From the NCBI GenBank assembly GCA_015232865.1, contig JADFYU010000029.1, positions 1 to 29,819 of the forward strand: a stretch of 29,819 nucleotides of DNA, given 5' to 3'. Positions 1 to 10,300 of the stretch are shown here, piece after piece (the stretch's first letter is position 1; each line of letters opens with the position of its first letter). The notes beneath the pieces were generated by a model. The model was not told where the DNA came from. It made no database searches and was given only the letters and a program-made list of their open reading frames with translations. This DNA comes from Magnetococcales bacterium. GTDB taxonomy: Bacteria > Pseudomonadota > Magnetococcia > Magnetococcales > UBA8363. The position numbers and the translations under genes were made by a program.

Positions 1-74
1 CTCCTCAGTGGTGTAAATGAATCTTAACACCTTATTTTTACCACGGAGGTGGACCAGTGACCCTCTTCATAGTT

Positions 75-123
75 TCTGGATTCGGCAGTTGTCGACACGC
101 ACCGCTAACCGCCTGATTCCAGA
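75..123. repeat. Imperfect hairpin upstream of the chemotaxis gene
   Basis: The arms TCTGGATTCGGC (75-86) and GCCTGATTCCAGA (111-123) are complementary apart from one gap and one mismatch. The loop holds the palindrome TGTCGACA (90-97). No T-run follows on the plus strand, so this is not a canonical terminator. It may be the 3' hairpin of a gene lying left of the window. Its arms resemble those of the hairpins at 24533-24578 and 29013-29051. Confidence 0.4.
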
Positions 124-277
124 GCAATAGGTTTGATTCTTATTTACATAAAATCTCAATCATGATAACGTTTGCTTCGGATGTAAATTTACAACATTAT
201 CATGGAAAATGCCAGCTACAACTCTATGCTATACTCTTCTCAAACGATGTAACCAACAACAGAGGCATGGTCATTCA

Positions 278-2461
278 ATGGATATAAATAACTGGAAAAT
301 TGGAACGAAGTTACTCACGGCTTTTTTTCTTATCTCCATTGTATTGGTTGTGGTCGGGGGATTGGGATACCGCAACATTGGTTCCATGGATACTGCTACA
401 GAAAACATCATCAAAGCAGCCCCGTACGGGGAAGCTGCCATGGAGATGAAGCTCTCGGTCGCCCAGGATATGCAAATGATTATGGAGTTGCTGGCTGCTG
501 AGAATGCTGCTGATCTACAAGAGGTCTGGCAAGAACACGAAGCACTGATCGTCCAATTTGACACCTATGCGGATGCCATACTGAAGGGCGCTCAAATCGA
601 TGGCGTACAATTCTACTCCGCTCAAGATCCAGCCATGCGGCGCATCGTCGAAGAAGCAGACGGATTTCACAATGAAAAATTCCAACCTGCTTTGGTTCAA
701 ATCAGAGATTCCAGCCTGAAAATCTTTACTGATAAAGCAAAAAAGCTGGGCGATATGAAGCAGATGAAAGAGGCCTTTGACCGGGTCATGTCTCTGGCTG
801 AACTATTTGAAGGTAAGGTCAAGGATCTCATCAATGAGCGTATTAAAAGCGGTGCTTCCGCCAGTGACATCTTGGCCAAGGAGAACAGTTGGGCTGACAT
901 GGCCATGGAGATCAAAACCACCATCGCCATGAGCCGAATCGCGGTCGAAAAGTCTGTACAGGAAATGGAAGAGGGCTCTCAGGCTGAAATTGAAAAAGAG
1001 TACCAATCGACCATCGCGGAGTTTGACACCTGGATTGGCGCTCTCAAAAATGGAGCCGATAGCGATGAAGGTCGAATCACACCGGTAACCAACCCGGAAT
1101 TACGGGCCTTGGTGGAAGAGATTGATCGGACCCACGATCAATTGTTCCAAACCAGTATCACAAACCTTTTCAATACCATGAAAAATCTGGCGGCTACCAT
1201 TAAGCTTCGTAGTGAAACAGACAAATCTGCTGATGAGGCAGGCGGCCAAATGATGGAAATAGTCGGAGGCATTGAAGAGATAGCCAATAAGGCCATGGGC
1301 AATGCTGCTCAGATGTCTAATAAAATAAGCAACACAGCCGCCACTCAAACCATTGTCGGCATCATTGTCGGTCTGATTTTATCTGTAATGCTGGGCCTTT
1401 TCATAACCCGGCATATTTCTGCACCTCTTACCCAATGCGGTAACATTGTCCGCACTATCGCCAGCGGGCGTCTGGAAGTGAGCGGTTCTGTGAATCGTGG
1501 AGATGAATTGGGGCAACTCTTTTCGGACATTTCCGGGATGGTCGCTCAGTTACGAGATATTGTTGGCCGGGTAAACATCTCCGCCCAAAATGTTGCTTCC
1601 GGCAGCCAGGAGCTGTCCGACTCTGCACAGAACCTCTCACAAGGAGCTACTGAACAAGCAGCATCCATCGAAGAGACTTCATCGGCCATGGAGGAAATGA
1701 CTTCTAACATTCAACAGAATACTGACAACTCTCGTACCACCGAGAGCCTTTCCAAAAAAGCCTCACAGGATGCCGAAGAGAGTGGAAAAGCCGTTTCCAA
1801 AGCCATGATCGCCATGAAGGAAATTGCTGAAAAAATTACTGTAATCGAAGAGATTGCCAGACAAACCAATTTATTGGCCCTCAATGCCGCTATCGAAGCA
1901 GCCCGTGCTGGCGAACATGGCAAGGGGTTTGCCGTGGTTGCCGCTGAAGTACGTAAACTGGCTGAGCGTAGCCAGGCGGCGGCCGGCGAGATTGGCGGAC
2001 TCTCCTCCTCCAGCGTCGAAATTGCCGAAAAAGCCGGGAACATGCTCAATCAACTGGTACCAGATATTCAAAAAACGGCCGATTTGGTCCAAGAGATCTC
2101 TGCCGGAAGCCAGGAACAAAACGCAGGAGCCGGACAGATCAATATGGCTATTCAGCAATTGGATCAGGTTATTCAACAAAATGCAGGTGCAGCAGAGGAG
2201 ATGGCGGCGACATCCGAAGAACTTTCCGCTCAGGCTGATGAACTAAAAATTGCCATGTCCTTCTTCAAGTTTGATGCCGATACGCCAAGCCCGCATCGGC
2301 AAAAGACCTCTAAACCAGCGGCCAGCCGGCGAACATTTTCTTCTCAACATTCGGCCTCCAGCCGTTCCATTAGTCAAAGTCGATCTCTACCAACCCGATC
2401 CTCTGCCGCTGGAGTTGATATCAACATGGATGGTGGTGACGACGATTTTGAACGTTTTTAA
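278..2461 (+). CDS. Methyl-accepting chemotaxis protein with duplicated periplasmic sensor
   Basis: Transmembrane chemoreceptor of 727 aa that should signal to CheA/CheW. TM1 lies at about residues 11-31, a helical periplasmic region at 32-355, TM2 at about 357-378, then HAMP and a long coiled-coil signalling domain. The hairpin tip (about 524-565) is canonical, with [20 protein letters not shown] followed by [21 protein letters not shown]. The periplasmic part contains two similar modules (about 54-143 and 207-298), each running from an M-E/A-M-K/E-I/L-type helix to an FxP/FxT end. The tail is Ser/Arg-rich and ends DDDFERF, with no NWETF-type CheR tether. I chose ATG 278 because it puts a short charged N-terminus directly before TM1; AGAGG (261-265) lies 12 nt upstream. 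An in-frame ATG at 209 would add 23 unlikely residues. No che genes are adjacent. Confidence 0.95.
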   Translation: MDINNWKIGTKLLTAFFLISIVLVVVGGLGYRNIGSMDTATENIIKAAPYGEAAMEMKLSVAQDMQMIMELLAAENAADLQEVWQEHEALIVQFDTYADAILKGAQIDGVQFYSAQDPAMRRIVEEADGFHNEKFQPALVQIRDSSLKIFTDKAKKLGDMKQMKEAFDRVMSLAELFEGKVKDLINERIKSGASASDILAKENSWADMAMEIKTTIAMSRIAVEKSVQEMEEGSQAEIEKEYQSTIAEFDTWIGALKNGADSDEGRITPVTNPELRALVEEIDRTHDQLFQTSITNLFNTMKNLAATIKLRSETDKSADEAGGQMMEIVGGIEEIANKAMGNAAQMSNKISNTAATQTIVGIIVGLILSVMLGLFITRHISAPLTQCGNIVRTIASGRLEVSGSVNRGDELGQLFSDISGMVAQLRDIVGRVNISAQNVASGSQELSDSAQNLSQGATEQAASIEETSSAMEEMTSNIQQNTDNSRTTESLSKKASQDAEESGKAVSKAMIAMKEIAEKITVIEEIARQTNLLALNAAIEAARAGEHGKGFAVVAAEVRKLAERSQAAAGEIGGLSSSSVEIAEKAGNMLNQLVPDIQKTADLVQEISAGSQEQNAGAGQINMAIQQLDQVIQQNAGAAEEMAATSEELSAQADELKIAMSFFKFDADTPSPHRQKTSKPAASRRTFSSQHSASSRSISQSRSLPTRSSAAGVDINMDGGDDDFERF

Positions 2462-2534
2462 GATATAATCCTAGTGCTTCAGCACTCATCAATTGATGGG
2501 CAGGCCGAAGGCCAAAAAAACAATTAAAAAAAAA

Positions 2535-2587
2535 GGGTGGGGTCTGGGGCGGTTCTCCGCCTCAGTGGGGTGCGGGGCAAAGCCCCG
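2535..2587 (+). repeat. G-rich REP-like element with two hairpins
   Basis: Five G-runs (2535-2537, 2539-2542, 2546-2549, 2567-2570, 2574-2577) follow two A-tracts. There are two perfect small hairpins: GGCGG-TTCT-CCGCC (2548-2561) and CGGGGC-AAA-GCCCCG (2573-2587). This resembles the short GC-rich extragenic palindromes scattered through many proteobacterial genomes. Only this one copy is in the window, so its repetitive nature is inferred. No T-run follows, so I do not call it a terminator. Confidence 0.45.
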
Positions 2588-2660
2588 AAAAAACCAACCC
2601 GTTTTAACTTATGGTCGTGCAGATTTTAACCTGTCAATTAACGAGAGCAAGAGCACTAGA

Positions 2661-2700
2661 TTCGGCATTTGGACCTGCGTGCATGGTGCAATCCATTGAT
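2661..2700 (+). repeat. Short dispersed repeat, copy A
   Basis: The pieces TTCGGCA, CGTGCATGG, TGGTGCAA and TTGAT recur in the same order at 13266-13306 with small insertions between them. Copy A is intergenic; copy B falls in the N-terminal coding part of the Mor-like gene. Confidence 0.35.
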
Positions 2701-2854
2701 TTACCCGGTAAGATAGCAGAAGCGGTCGTCATTTTGATTGGTGATCAGATCTTCTTCTGTTTTGCCCGGTACATGACGACAACTGCCGAAATGAAGGTTA
2801 AAAAAACAATCCCTACCCCGTTTAAATCAGAATAAACAACCCGACAACCAGTAC

Positions 2855-2944
2855 AAAAACAGATGAATAGACTAAAATCGCTCTATTTGGGATTGCTTAC
2901 CTTTATCTGTTTTTCATGGTAGACTAAAGTTCATCTGTTTTTCA
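2855..2944. repeat. Direct and inverted repeat cluster before the first hybrid kinase
   Basis: AAAAACAGATGAA (2855-2867) is the exact reverse complement of TTCATCTGTTTTT (2930-2942). TAGACTAAA occurs at 2868-2876 and 2920-2928. ATCTGTTTTTCA occurs at 2905-2916 and 2933-2944. The cluster ends about 55 bp before the kinase start and could be a regulator-binding region or form a cruciform. Confidence 0.5.
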
Positions 2945-2998
2945 GGTCGCCTCTTTTTGGAGTGGAATAGCACATCAACGTAATGAAATGAGTAGACA

Positions 2999-5900
2999 AT
3001 GACGCTGGGCATTACCGGCAAAATGATTTTGATCTTTACGCTGCTGACCCTGATCCTCTCCGGGATGGTCGGTTTTGCAGTGTATCACCAGAGTGAAAAA
3101 GATCTCATTGAAAAAGCCATCATCGAATTTGATGAAGAGGTTGGTATTCATGGTAAATTAACTATTGATTATATCAGTCGAATTCGACGTGATGTCCATT
3201 TTCTCTCACAAACCCCACCCATTCAGGGGATTATACGGGCCAAACAGGACTCTCTGGGCATTGACCCTCTTGACGGCAGTACCGAAGAGAAATATAAACA
3301 GCAGCTGACCGCTATTTTCAAACATTTTTTGCAAACCCACGACGAATATCAACAAATTCGATTCATTGGTCGCCCGGACAAGGGCCGGGAGATTGTTCGG
3401 GTTTTTAAAAAATCCGGGGCAATTCATGTCCTGCCGGGAAAACTCCTGCAATCTGTAGGAGAGGAAGATTATTTCCGCAAGATCATCGAATTGGCTCCCG
3501 AGAAAACTTACATCTCGCAGATTGATTTGAACAAAGAGCAGGGTCAGGTGGCGGTTCCCCACACACCAACCATCCGCATTGGCCGACCAATCCAAGACAC
3601 CGCTGGGCTGGCCTTCGGCATGATCCTCATCAACGTCGATTTCAAACCGGCATTCAAACAACTGATGACCGCCGTCACACCACCCGTCGAACTGTTTCTG
3701 GTCAATGAGCAGGGGGATTTTTTAATTCATCCCAATCCCGATCTGGCCTTCGCCTTTGAGTTTGGATCTGCAAAACGGATTCAAACCTTAAAACCAGATT
3801 GGGCAAATCGGCTGGAAAAATTGGCAGAGAGACCTGCCCACGCTCTCGGAATGAGTTTTGATCACAACCGGATCATCACCTGGAACAGTCAGGACGACAT
3901 TGTCCGGGTCAGCCGGATTTCCTATGATCCGGACCACTTGGGACGATACCTTGGCGTCATCGTACAAGCACCGCGCAAGACCATTTTGAACGAGGTCTTG
4001 TCGATTCGTCAAAACAGTATTTTACTGACCCTCACCCTGATTGGCATCGGCTCGATCTTGATTTTTTTCTTCGCCCGGTATCTGACCAGACCGTTACATG
4101 AGATGACCAGGATCATTGAACAATTTGATCAGAATGCGATCGATGGCTTACAGAATCTTCCCGTTTCCCAGGCGGACGAAATAGGCCGACTGGCTCGCTC
4201 TTTCAAAGAGATGGGGGTTCGGTTCGTTGAAAACCTCCGTGAGATTGAAGACCGCAACGAGCAGCTTCGGACCATCATCGATACCGCAGTCGATGGTATA
4301 ATCGTCATCGATGAAAAGGGCTGCATCCGCAATTTCAGCCCAGCAGCCTCCCGAATGTTTGGCTATGACCCCTCTGAGGTGGTCGGGCGCAACATTAAAA
4401 TGCTGATGCCGGAGCCTTTTCACTCCCAACATGACGGCTACCTGCTCAATTATGTAACATCCGGCGATAAAACCATTTTGGATACCGCCGGCCGGGAGGT
4501 GGTCGGGAAACGCAAAGATGGACAGACTTTTCCTCTGGATCTGGCCGTATCGGAAGGGTGGAATAAAAAAGGGCGGTTTTTTACCGGTATTGTTCGCGAT
4601 ATCAGTCAACGGGTTGAATCGGCCAAAGCCTTGCACTCGGCGGAATTGCAACGCCTTCAGACCCAGCGGCAGTTGGAAGCCATTTTGACCAACATGAAAA
4701 ACTTTGTCTTTTTGAAGCACCACAAAAAACAGTACGTTTACATCAACACCAACTTTGAAACCCTGATCAATCGCCCAAAAGAGCAGGTTCTCGGAAAAAG
4801 CAACAGCGATCTGTTTCCTGAAGCACTGGCCCGGCAAATGACCAATGCGGATCAATGGGTCTGGCAACGGGGATTGAACAAGGAGTGTGAGCTGAAGTTT
4901 CCTGGCATCGACTCAAACCGCTATTTTGAAGCCATCTTTTTTCCCCTCGCTCTGCAAGAGACCGACATTCCTCTGGTCTGTTGTATCGGCACCGACGTAA
5001 CCCAACGCAAACAATCGGCGCAAATTTTGGAAATAGCCAAGGAGGAGGCGGAGGCGGCAACCCGTGCCAAGAGTAATTTTCTGGCGAACATGAGCCACGA
5101 GATCCGTACCCCCATGAACGCCATCATCGGCCTGAGCCACCTCTGTCTGCAAACCGATTTAAGCATAAAACAGCGGGACTATACCCAAAAAGTCCATCGA
5201 TCAGCGACCAACCTGCTGCTTATCATCAACGATATTCTGGATTTCTCCAAGATTGAAGCCAACAAGATGGTTTTGGAATCCATCGATTTTTCCTTGGATG
5301 AGGTCTTGGATAATCTTTCGTCAATCATCTCCTTTAAAGCCCAGGAAAAGGGGCTGGAGTTCTTGATGAATACCTCATTGGCCGTCCCGGACATGCTCAT
5401 CGGCGATCCGACCCGCCTGGGCCAGATCCTGACCAACCTGACCAATAACGCCCTGAAATTTACCGACCGGGGTGAAGTCAGCCTTTTCACCGACGTTCTG
5501 AGTAAAAACGGCGAGAACATCCATTTACAGTTTCGGATCAAAGATACCGGAATCGGCATGACCACGGCCGAGCAGTCCCAACTGTTTCAGGCTTTTACAC
5601 AGGCGGACCTCTCCACGACCCGGAAATACGGCGGCACCGGTCTCGGGCTGGCCATCAGTCAACGGTTGGTTCAAGAGATGGGCGGCCAGATTCGGGTCGA
5701 GAGTCAGCCTGGGGTCGGCTCCTCTTTCCTTTTTGATGTAAAACTGGGTATTTCCAAGCAACTTTCTGAAAAACCGATTCTCTCATCCGCCGACCTGAAA
5801 CATATCAAAGTTCTAGCTGTCGATGACAATGGAAGCGCCCGGGAGGTCATGGAGAGCTATCTCTCTTTCTTGCAGTATCAGGTCACCAGCACGGATTCCG

Positions 5901-7327
5901 GGTCGGCGGCATTGGATCTCATCAAAAAAGCCGATGAATCCGGTAGTCGATTTGATTTGGTAACCATGGACTCCATCATGCCGGTTATGGATGGTCTGAC
6001 GACAGCGAAAAAAATCTACAAAGAGCTGAATTTGACCCATCCGCCCGTCGTTATCATGGTTACCGCTTGCAAGGAGGACGAAGTCACCAAAGAGTCGATT
6101 AAGGCGGCAAACATTTCGGGATTTCTGAGCAAACCGGTCACGCCAGCCCTATTGCACGAAGCGGTTCTAAACGCCTTCGAAAAAGCACACGCCCGACAAA
6201 ACCAGAAAAAACCGTCTCAAACAGACAACCAGCACATTTTTGCCGCTCTCTCCGGGGCCAGAATTTTATTGGCCGAGGATAACCAACTCAATCAGCAGGT
6301 TGCCTGCGAGCTATTGGAACAGGCCAACATCACGGTCATCATTGCCAATAACGGTCAAGAAGCTTTGGAAAAATTGGAGCAGGAGCCGTTTGACGCCATT
6401 TTGATGGATGTGCAAATGCCGGTCATGGACGGGATTACCGCAACCCGTCTCATCCGAAAAAATCCTAAATGGGATCTGATCCCCACCCTGGCCATGACCG
6501 CCAACGCCTTATCCGACGATCGGGATCGGTGTTTGAACGCGGGAATGCAAGATCATATCGCCAAGCCAATCGATCCCGATCTTTTCTATACCACCCTCCG
6601 GAAATGGGTTAAACCCTCAGCAGCCAAACCGCTGCTAACCTCCAAACGAAAGAGAAAAAAGAAGATAAAGGAGAACCGGGATAACCAAGAGGCGGTTCCA
6701 AATATTCCCGGTATAGACAGCTCAATCGGCATACACCGTATTGGTGGAAAAGTGGATCTATACTGGAAGATTCTTGGCAAGTTTCTAACCAGCCAGCGTG
6801 GAACGGTCCTTGCCATCACGGAGGCTTTGAAGGCTGACGAAACCGAACTGGCCCAACGGCTGGCTCACACATTGAAAGGGATTTCCGGCACCATTGGTGC
6901 GCAGAATCTATATATTCAGGCGGAGTCTCTGGAGTTGGCCATCAAAAATTCAGCCGGGCTTGACGGTTTGGAAACCCATTTGAACTCGGTGGGTCAGGAG
7001 TTGGAACAAATCTGCCTCGCCCTGGAGAGTGAACCACATTTAGAGCGGCTGAAAACCATTGAAATTGTACCGACAATCGGGCATCAAACCGCTGAGAGTA
7101 AAATAAAAAGAGATGCTTTGTTAAATCAAATCGCTTATGAATTGAAAACCTTCGATTCGGGCGTAGAGAATACCCTGGAGGCACTTCGAAACATCCCCTT
7201 GGACCAACCGACGGCGGAATGCCTGCTCAAAATGGAGCGGATGCTGAGTCAATATGATTTTGAGGGAATGTTGACAACGCTTTTTGCCTTTGCTGAGCAC
7301 AATACAATTGATCTGGAAAAATCTTGA
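2999..7327 (+). CDS. Hybrid sensor histidine kinase (Cache-HAMP-PAS-PAS-HK-REC-REC-HPt)
   Basis: Membrane multistep phosphorelay kinase of 1442 aa. TM1 is at about residues 8-28, followed by a roughly 305-residue extracytoplasmic Cache-like sensor. TM2 (about 340-361) and HAMP come next. The first PAS (about 420-540) is FixL-like, with HDGYL (His478) and GREVVG (Arg499). A second PAS covers about 560-677. The kinase core has MSHEIRTPMNAIIG (His700), an ATPase domain with N-box NNALKFT, and GTGLGLAI. Two receivers follow (phospho-acceptors Asp991 and Asp1137), then an HPt (AHTLKG, His1290) and a tail of about 70 residues similar to that of the next kinase. ATG 2999 has no strong ribosome site upstream, but it sits directly before TM1. 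The gene is translationally coupled to the second kinase. No output response regulator is nearby, so its target lies elsewhere. Confidence 0.93.
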   Translation: MTLGITGKMILIFTLLTLILSGMVGFAVYHQSEKDLIEKAIIEFDEEVGIHGKLTIDYISRIRRDVHFLSQTPPIQGIIRAKQDSLGIDPLDGSTEEKYKQQLTAIFKHFLQTHDEYQQIRFIGRPDKGREIVRVFKKSGAIHVLPGKLLQSVGEEDYFRKIIELAPEKTYISQIDLNKEQGQVAVPHTPTIRIGRPIQDTAGLAFGMILINVDFKPAFKQLMTAVTPPVELFLVNEQGDFLIHPNPDLAFAFEFGSAKRIQTLKPDWANRLEKLAERPAHALGMSFDHNRIITWNSQDDIVRVSRISYDPDHLGRYLGVIVQAPRKTILNEVLSIRQNSILLTLTLIGIGSILIFFFARYLTRPLHEMTRIIEQFDQNAIDGLQNLPVSQADEIGRLARSFKEMGVRFVENLREIEDRNEQLRTIIDTAVDGIIVIDEKGCIRNFSPAASRMFGYDPSEVVGRNIKMLMPEPFHSQHDGYLLNYVTSGDKTILDTAGREVVGKRKDGQTFPLDLAVSEGWNKKGRFFTGIVRDISQRVESAKALHSAELQRLQTQRQLEAILTNMKNFVFLKHHKKQYVYINTNFETLINRPKEQVLGKSNSDLFPEALARQMTNADQWVWQRGLNKECELKFPGIDSNRYFEAIFFPLALQETDIPLVCCIGTDVTQRKQSAQILEIAKEEAEAATRAKSNFLANMSHEIRTPMNAIIGLSHLCLQTDLSIKQRDYTQKVHRSATNLLLIINDILDFSKIEANKMVLESIDFSLDEVLDNLSSIISFKAQEKGLEFLMNTSLAVPDMLIGDPTRLGQILTNLTNNALKFTDRGEVSLFTDVLSKNGENIHLQFRIKDTGIGMTTAEQSQLFQAFTQADLSTTRKYGGTGLGLAISQRLVQEMGGQIRVESQPGVGSSFLFDVKLGISKQLSEKPILSSADLKHIKVLAVDDNGSAREVMESYLSFLQYQVTSTDSGSAALDLIKKADESGSRFDLVTMDSIMPVMDGLTTAKKIYKELNLTHPPVVIMVTACKEDEVTKESIKAANISGFLSKPVTPALLHEAVLNAFEKAHARQNQKKPSQTDNQHIFAALSGARILLAEDNQLNQQVACELLEQANITVIIANNGQEALEKLEQEPFDAILMDVQMPVMDGITATRLIRKNPKWDLIPTLAMTANALSDDRDRCLNAGMQDHIAKPIDPDLFYTTLRKWVKPSAAKPLLTSKRKRKKKIKENRDNQEAVPNIPGIDSSIGIHRIGGKVDLYWKILGKFLTSQRGTVLAITEALKADETELAQRLAHTLKGISGTIGAQNLYIQAESLELAIKNSAGLDGLETHLNSVGQELEQICLALESEPHLERLKTIEIVPTIGHQTAESKIKRDALLNQIAYELKTFDSGVENTLEALRNIPLDQPTAECLLKMERMLSQYDFEGMLTTLFAFAEHNTIDLEKS

Positions 7328-10300
7328 TGACTTCCCACGTCAAAACCGGGCGTGCACGATCTTTTCTCTGGCACGCTCTTTTATTTGCAATCTGCTTTCA
7401 AGCCTCCCTCTCCCAGGCCGTCCAATCGGATGATCCAGCGGAGCAATCCAAGCTGAATTCGGCCGTTGTTTCTGTTGCTCCCATGGAAAAGCCAACCGAT
7501 GACACTTTTAAAGCCGCATCTGCCGCTTCCAGGTCGGACGACTCGTTTCAACTCACCTCGAAAGAACAGGCCTGGTTACAGGCCAATCCCGTCATAAAAA
7601 TCGGCATCAACAATTCGTGGCCACCCATGGATTATGTCGGGGTGGATGGCCAACCCCATGGAATCGGTGTCGATTTTATTCACGCGCTCAACCAACGGCT
7701 GGGGGGAGCATTACAGATTGTTCCGGGAAGCTGGAAACAGATTTATGCGGATGTACAAGCCGGACGGTTGGACGCTCTGATGGATATTACGCCCCGCGAG
7801 GATCGAAAGCCCTTATTTAATTTTACTCACCCCTATATCGCGGTTCCCCACAGTATTTTTGCCCACCAAAACGACCCGCAAGCCGGAACCATGCAGGGAC
7901 TGGCCAAAGGCAGTGTGGCCGTTGAGAAGGGTTTTTTCATTGTCTCCGTTCTAAAAAATGAGTACCCGACCATTCAGGTTCAGGAGTACGCCACCACCCT
8001 CGAAGCCCTTCAAGCCGTCTCTAAAGGAGAAGCGGACGCCTATATCGGCAATCGGGCCGTCGCCATTCATACCATGCGAGAGGCGTTGATTGACGACCTG
8101 ACCGAATTTTCAAGTTTTCAACAGACGGCCTCCATCAACGCCATCGGTGTACGCAAGGATTGGCCCATTCTCACCGATATCCTGGAAAAGGCCCTGGGCC
8201 ATATCAATCCCCAGGAACGTAAAACCATCCTGGAAAATTGGACCGAACAAAAATCGGATCAATCGACAAAACTGCTGCTAACCCAAGAGGAGCGCGCCTG
8301 GTTAAAAGATCACCCGGTCATCCGGGTCGCTTCCGACCCGGCCTTTGCCCCCATCGAATTTCGGGATGAGAACGGCCATTTTCAGGGCATATCCTGGGAT
8401 TATCTCAAGACCCTCTCCACCATCCTGGGTGTAACATTTAAAGCCAAACAGGACAAAAGCTGGCCTGAACTGGTCCAGGACATGAAAAACCGCCGGGTGG
8501 ATCTTTTTTCCGCTGCGGTTCCCACTGCTGAACGGAAAAAAATGGCCTTGTTTACTGCGCCGTTTTTATCGTTACCGACGGTCATCTACACCCAGAAGGG
8601 CGAACCCTATCTGGGCGATCTATCCAACCTGAATGGAAAAAACGTGGCGGTGGTCAAAGGATTCTGGCTGGAGGAGTTGCTTAACAAGCGACACCCGGAA
8701 TTGATTCAAATCCCGGCCGCCAACGCTCGGGAGGCTCTGTTCAAAGTGTCCCACGGCGAGGTCTACGCCTACGTTGATATCCTGTTGACGGCCAGCCATT
8801 ATATTCAGGAGGAAGGGCTGGCCAATCTTCAGGTCTCCGGTCACACCCCCTACCGCATGAATCTGGCCATGGGTGTGCGCAGCGATTGGCCACAGTTGGT
8901 CCAACTGCTCAATAAAGCCATCAACCAGATGGATAAACAGGAACGTCTGGCCAAAATTGGAAAATGGTCGGCACTCACCATCAAAAAAGATGCCGATAGA
9001 CGACTGTTTTGGCAGACCCTGGCCATAGCTGGTGCCGTACTTTTGGTTTTTCTTTTCTGGATCTGGAGTCTACAGCGGCAGATCAACGAGCGGGAAAAAG
9101 CGGAAAATGAGATGAGAAAGCTGCTCATCGCCGTCGAGCAAAGCCCCTCAGCCGTATTGATCACCGATACCCAAGCCACCATTGAATATATCAATCCGGC
9201 TTTTACCAAAATTACCGGATATAAACTGAGTGACGTGTTGGGAAAAAATCCAAACCTGCTCCAATCCGGCCAAACGCCGCAACATGTTTATCAAGAGTTA
9301 TGGGCCACTCTTCGCAAGGGTAAGGAGTGGTCGGGCGAACTTTTGAATCGCAAACAGGACGGCACTCTGTTCTGGGAGTCGGTCACCATCGCTCCCATCA
9401 TCAATCAGGAGGGGATCATCACCCATTATATCGCAGCCAAAGAGGATGTCACTCAACGCAAACTGGTTGAAACGGCTCTGGCCCAGGCCAAAGAACATGC
9501 GGAAGCGGCTTCTCGCGCCAAAAGTGATTTTTTGGCCAATATGAGTCACGAAATCCGCACGCCCATGAATGCCATCATCGGCATGTCCCATCTGGCCTTG
9601 AATACCGATCTGGACGATAAACAGCGGGATTATATCTCGAAGGTCCACTCTTCGGCCCAATCTCTGCTCGGCATCATCAACGACATTCTCGACTTTTCAA
9701 AAATTGAGGCGGGAAAATTAAACATGGAGTCGGTACCATTCAATCTGGATGAGGTACTGAATAATCTGGCCAATTTAATCTCAACCAAAGCCGAGAAGGT
9801 GGGGCTGGAAGTCAGTTTTTATGTTGACCCGGATGTTCCGCTTCGATTGATCGGTGATCCGCTGAGGCTGGGGCAAATTTTGTTGAACCTGCTCAACAAT
9901 GCCCTGAAATTTACCCAGGAAGGCAATATCGTTCTATCCATCCATCTGGAAAAGCGGTCTGACAGAAAATTGGGGCTTCATTTCAAGGTGGAAGACTCCG
10001 GTATCGGCATGGATGAGGAGCAGCAAAAACGCCTGTTCAAGGCCTTTTCCCAAGCCGACTCTTCAACCACCCGAAAATTTGGCGGAACCGGACTGGGATT
10101 GACCATCTGCAAACGTCTGGTTGAAATGATGAATGGTCGAATCTGGTTGAAAAGCAAGCCAGGCAAAGGGAGCGTTTTTCACTTTACGGCCATTTTTGGC
10201 CGCAATGACATGGACCGACGCCGGTTTAGATTTCCCTCCAACGTCATGGTCGGAATGCGGGTATTGGTCGTTGACGACAACCCCGTCGCTTGTACTGTTC

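Larger units (their letters stand above)
2462..2998. other. Repeat-rich intergenic region, no gene recognised
   Basis: This 537-bp gap has short open frames on the plus strand, but I see no family, no convincing ribosome site and low-complexity translations. It holds a small hairpin AGTGC-TTCA-GCACT (2473-2486), a G-rich double-hairpin element (2535-2587), a copy of a short dispersed repeat (2661-2700), and a nest of direct and inverted repeats just before the next gene (2855-2944). It separates the chemoreceptor from the kinase pair. Confidence 0.6.

Noticed and set aside
143..169. Sigma-28 or sigma-70 promoter for the chemoreceptor
   Set aside because: TAAA and GATAA occur but at the wrong spacing for sigma-28. 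TTTACA with GATAAC has only a 15-bp spacer. The case is too weak to list.
2493..2835. Two overlapping short plus-strand open frames (68 and 74 codons)
   Set aside because: They run through the G-rich hairpin element and the dispersed repeat, show no family or domain and have poor start contexts.
4148..4867. A 239-codon minus-strand open frame
   Set aside because: It lies wholly inside the first hybrid kinase, whose PAS domains are clearly coded on the plus strand, and it shows no recognisable motif.
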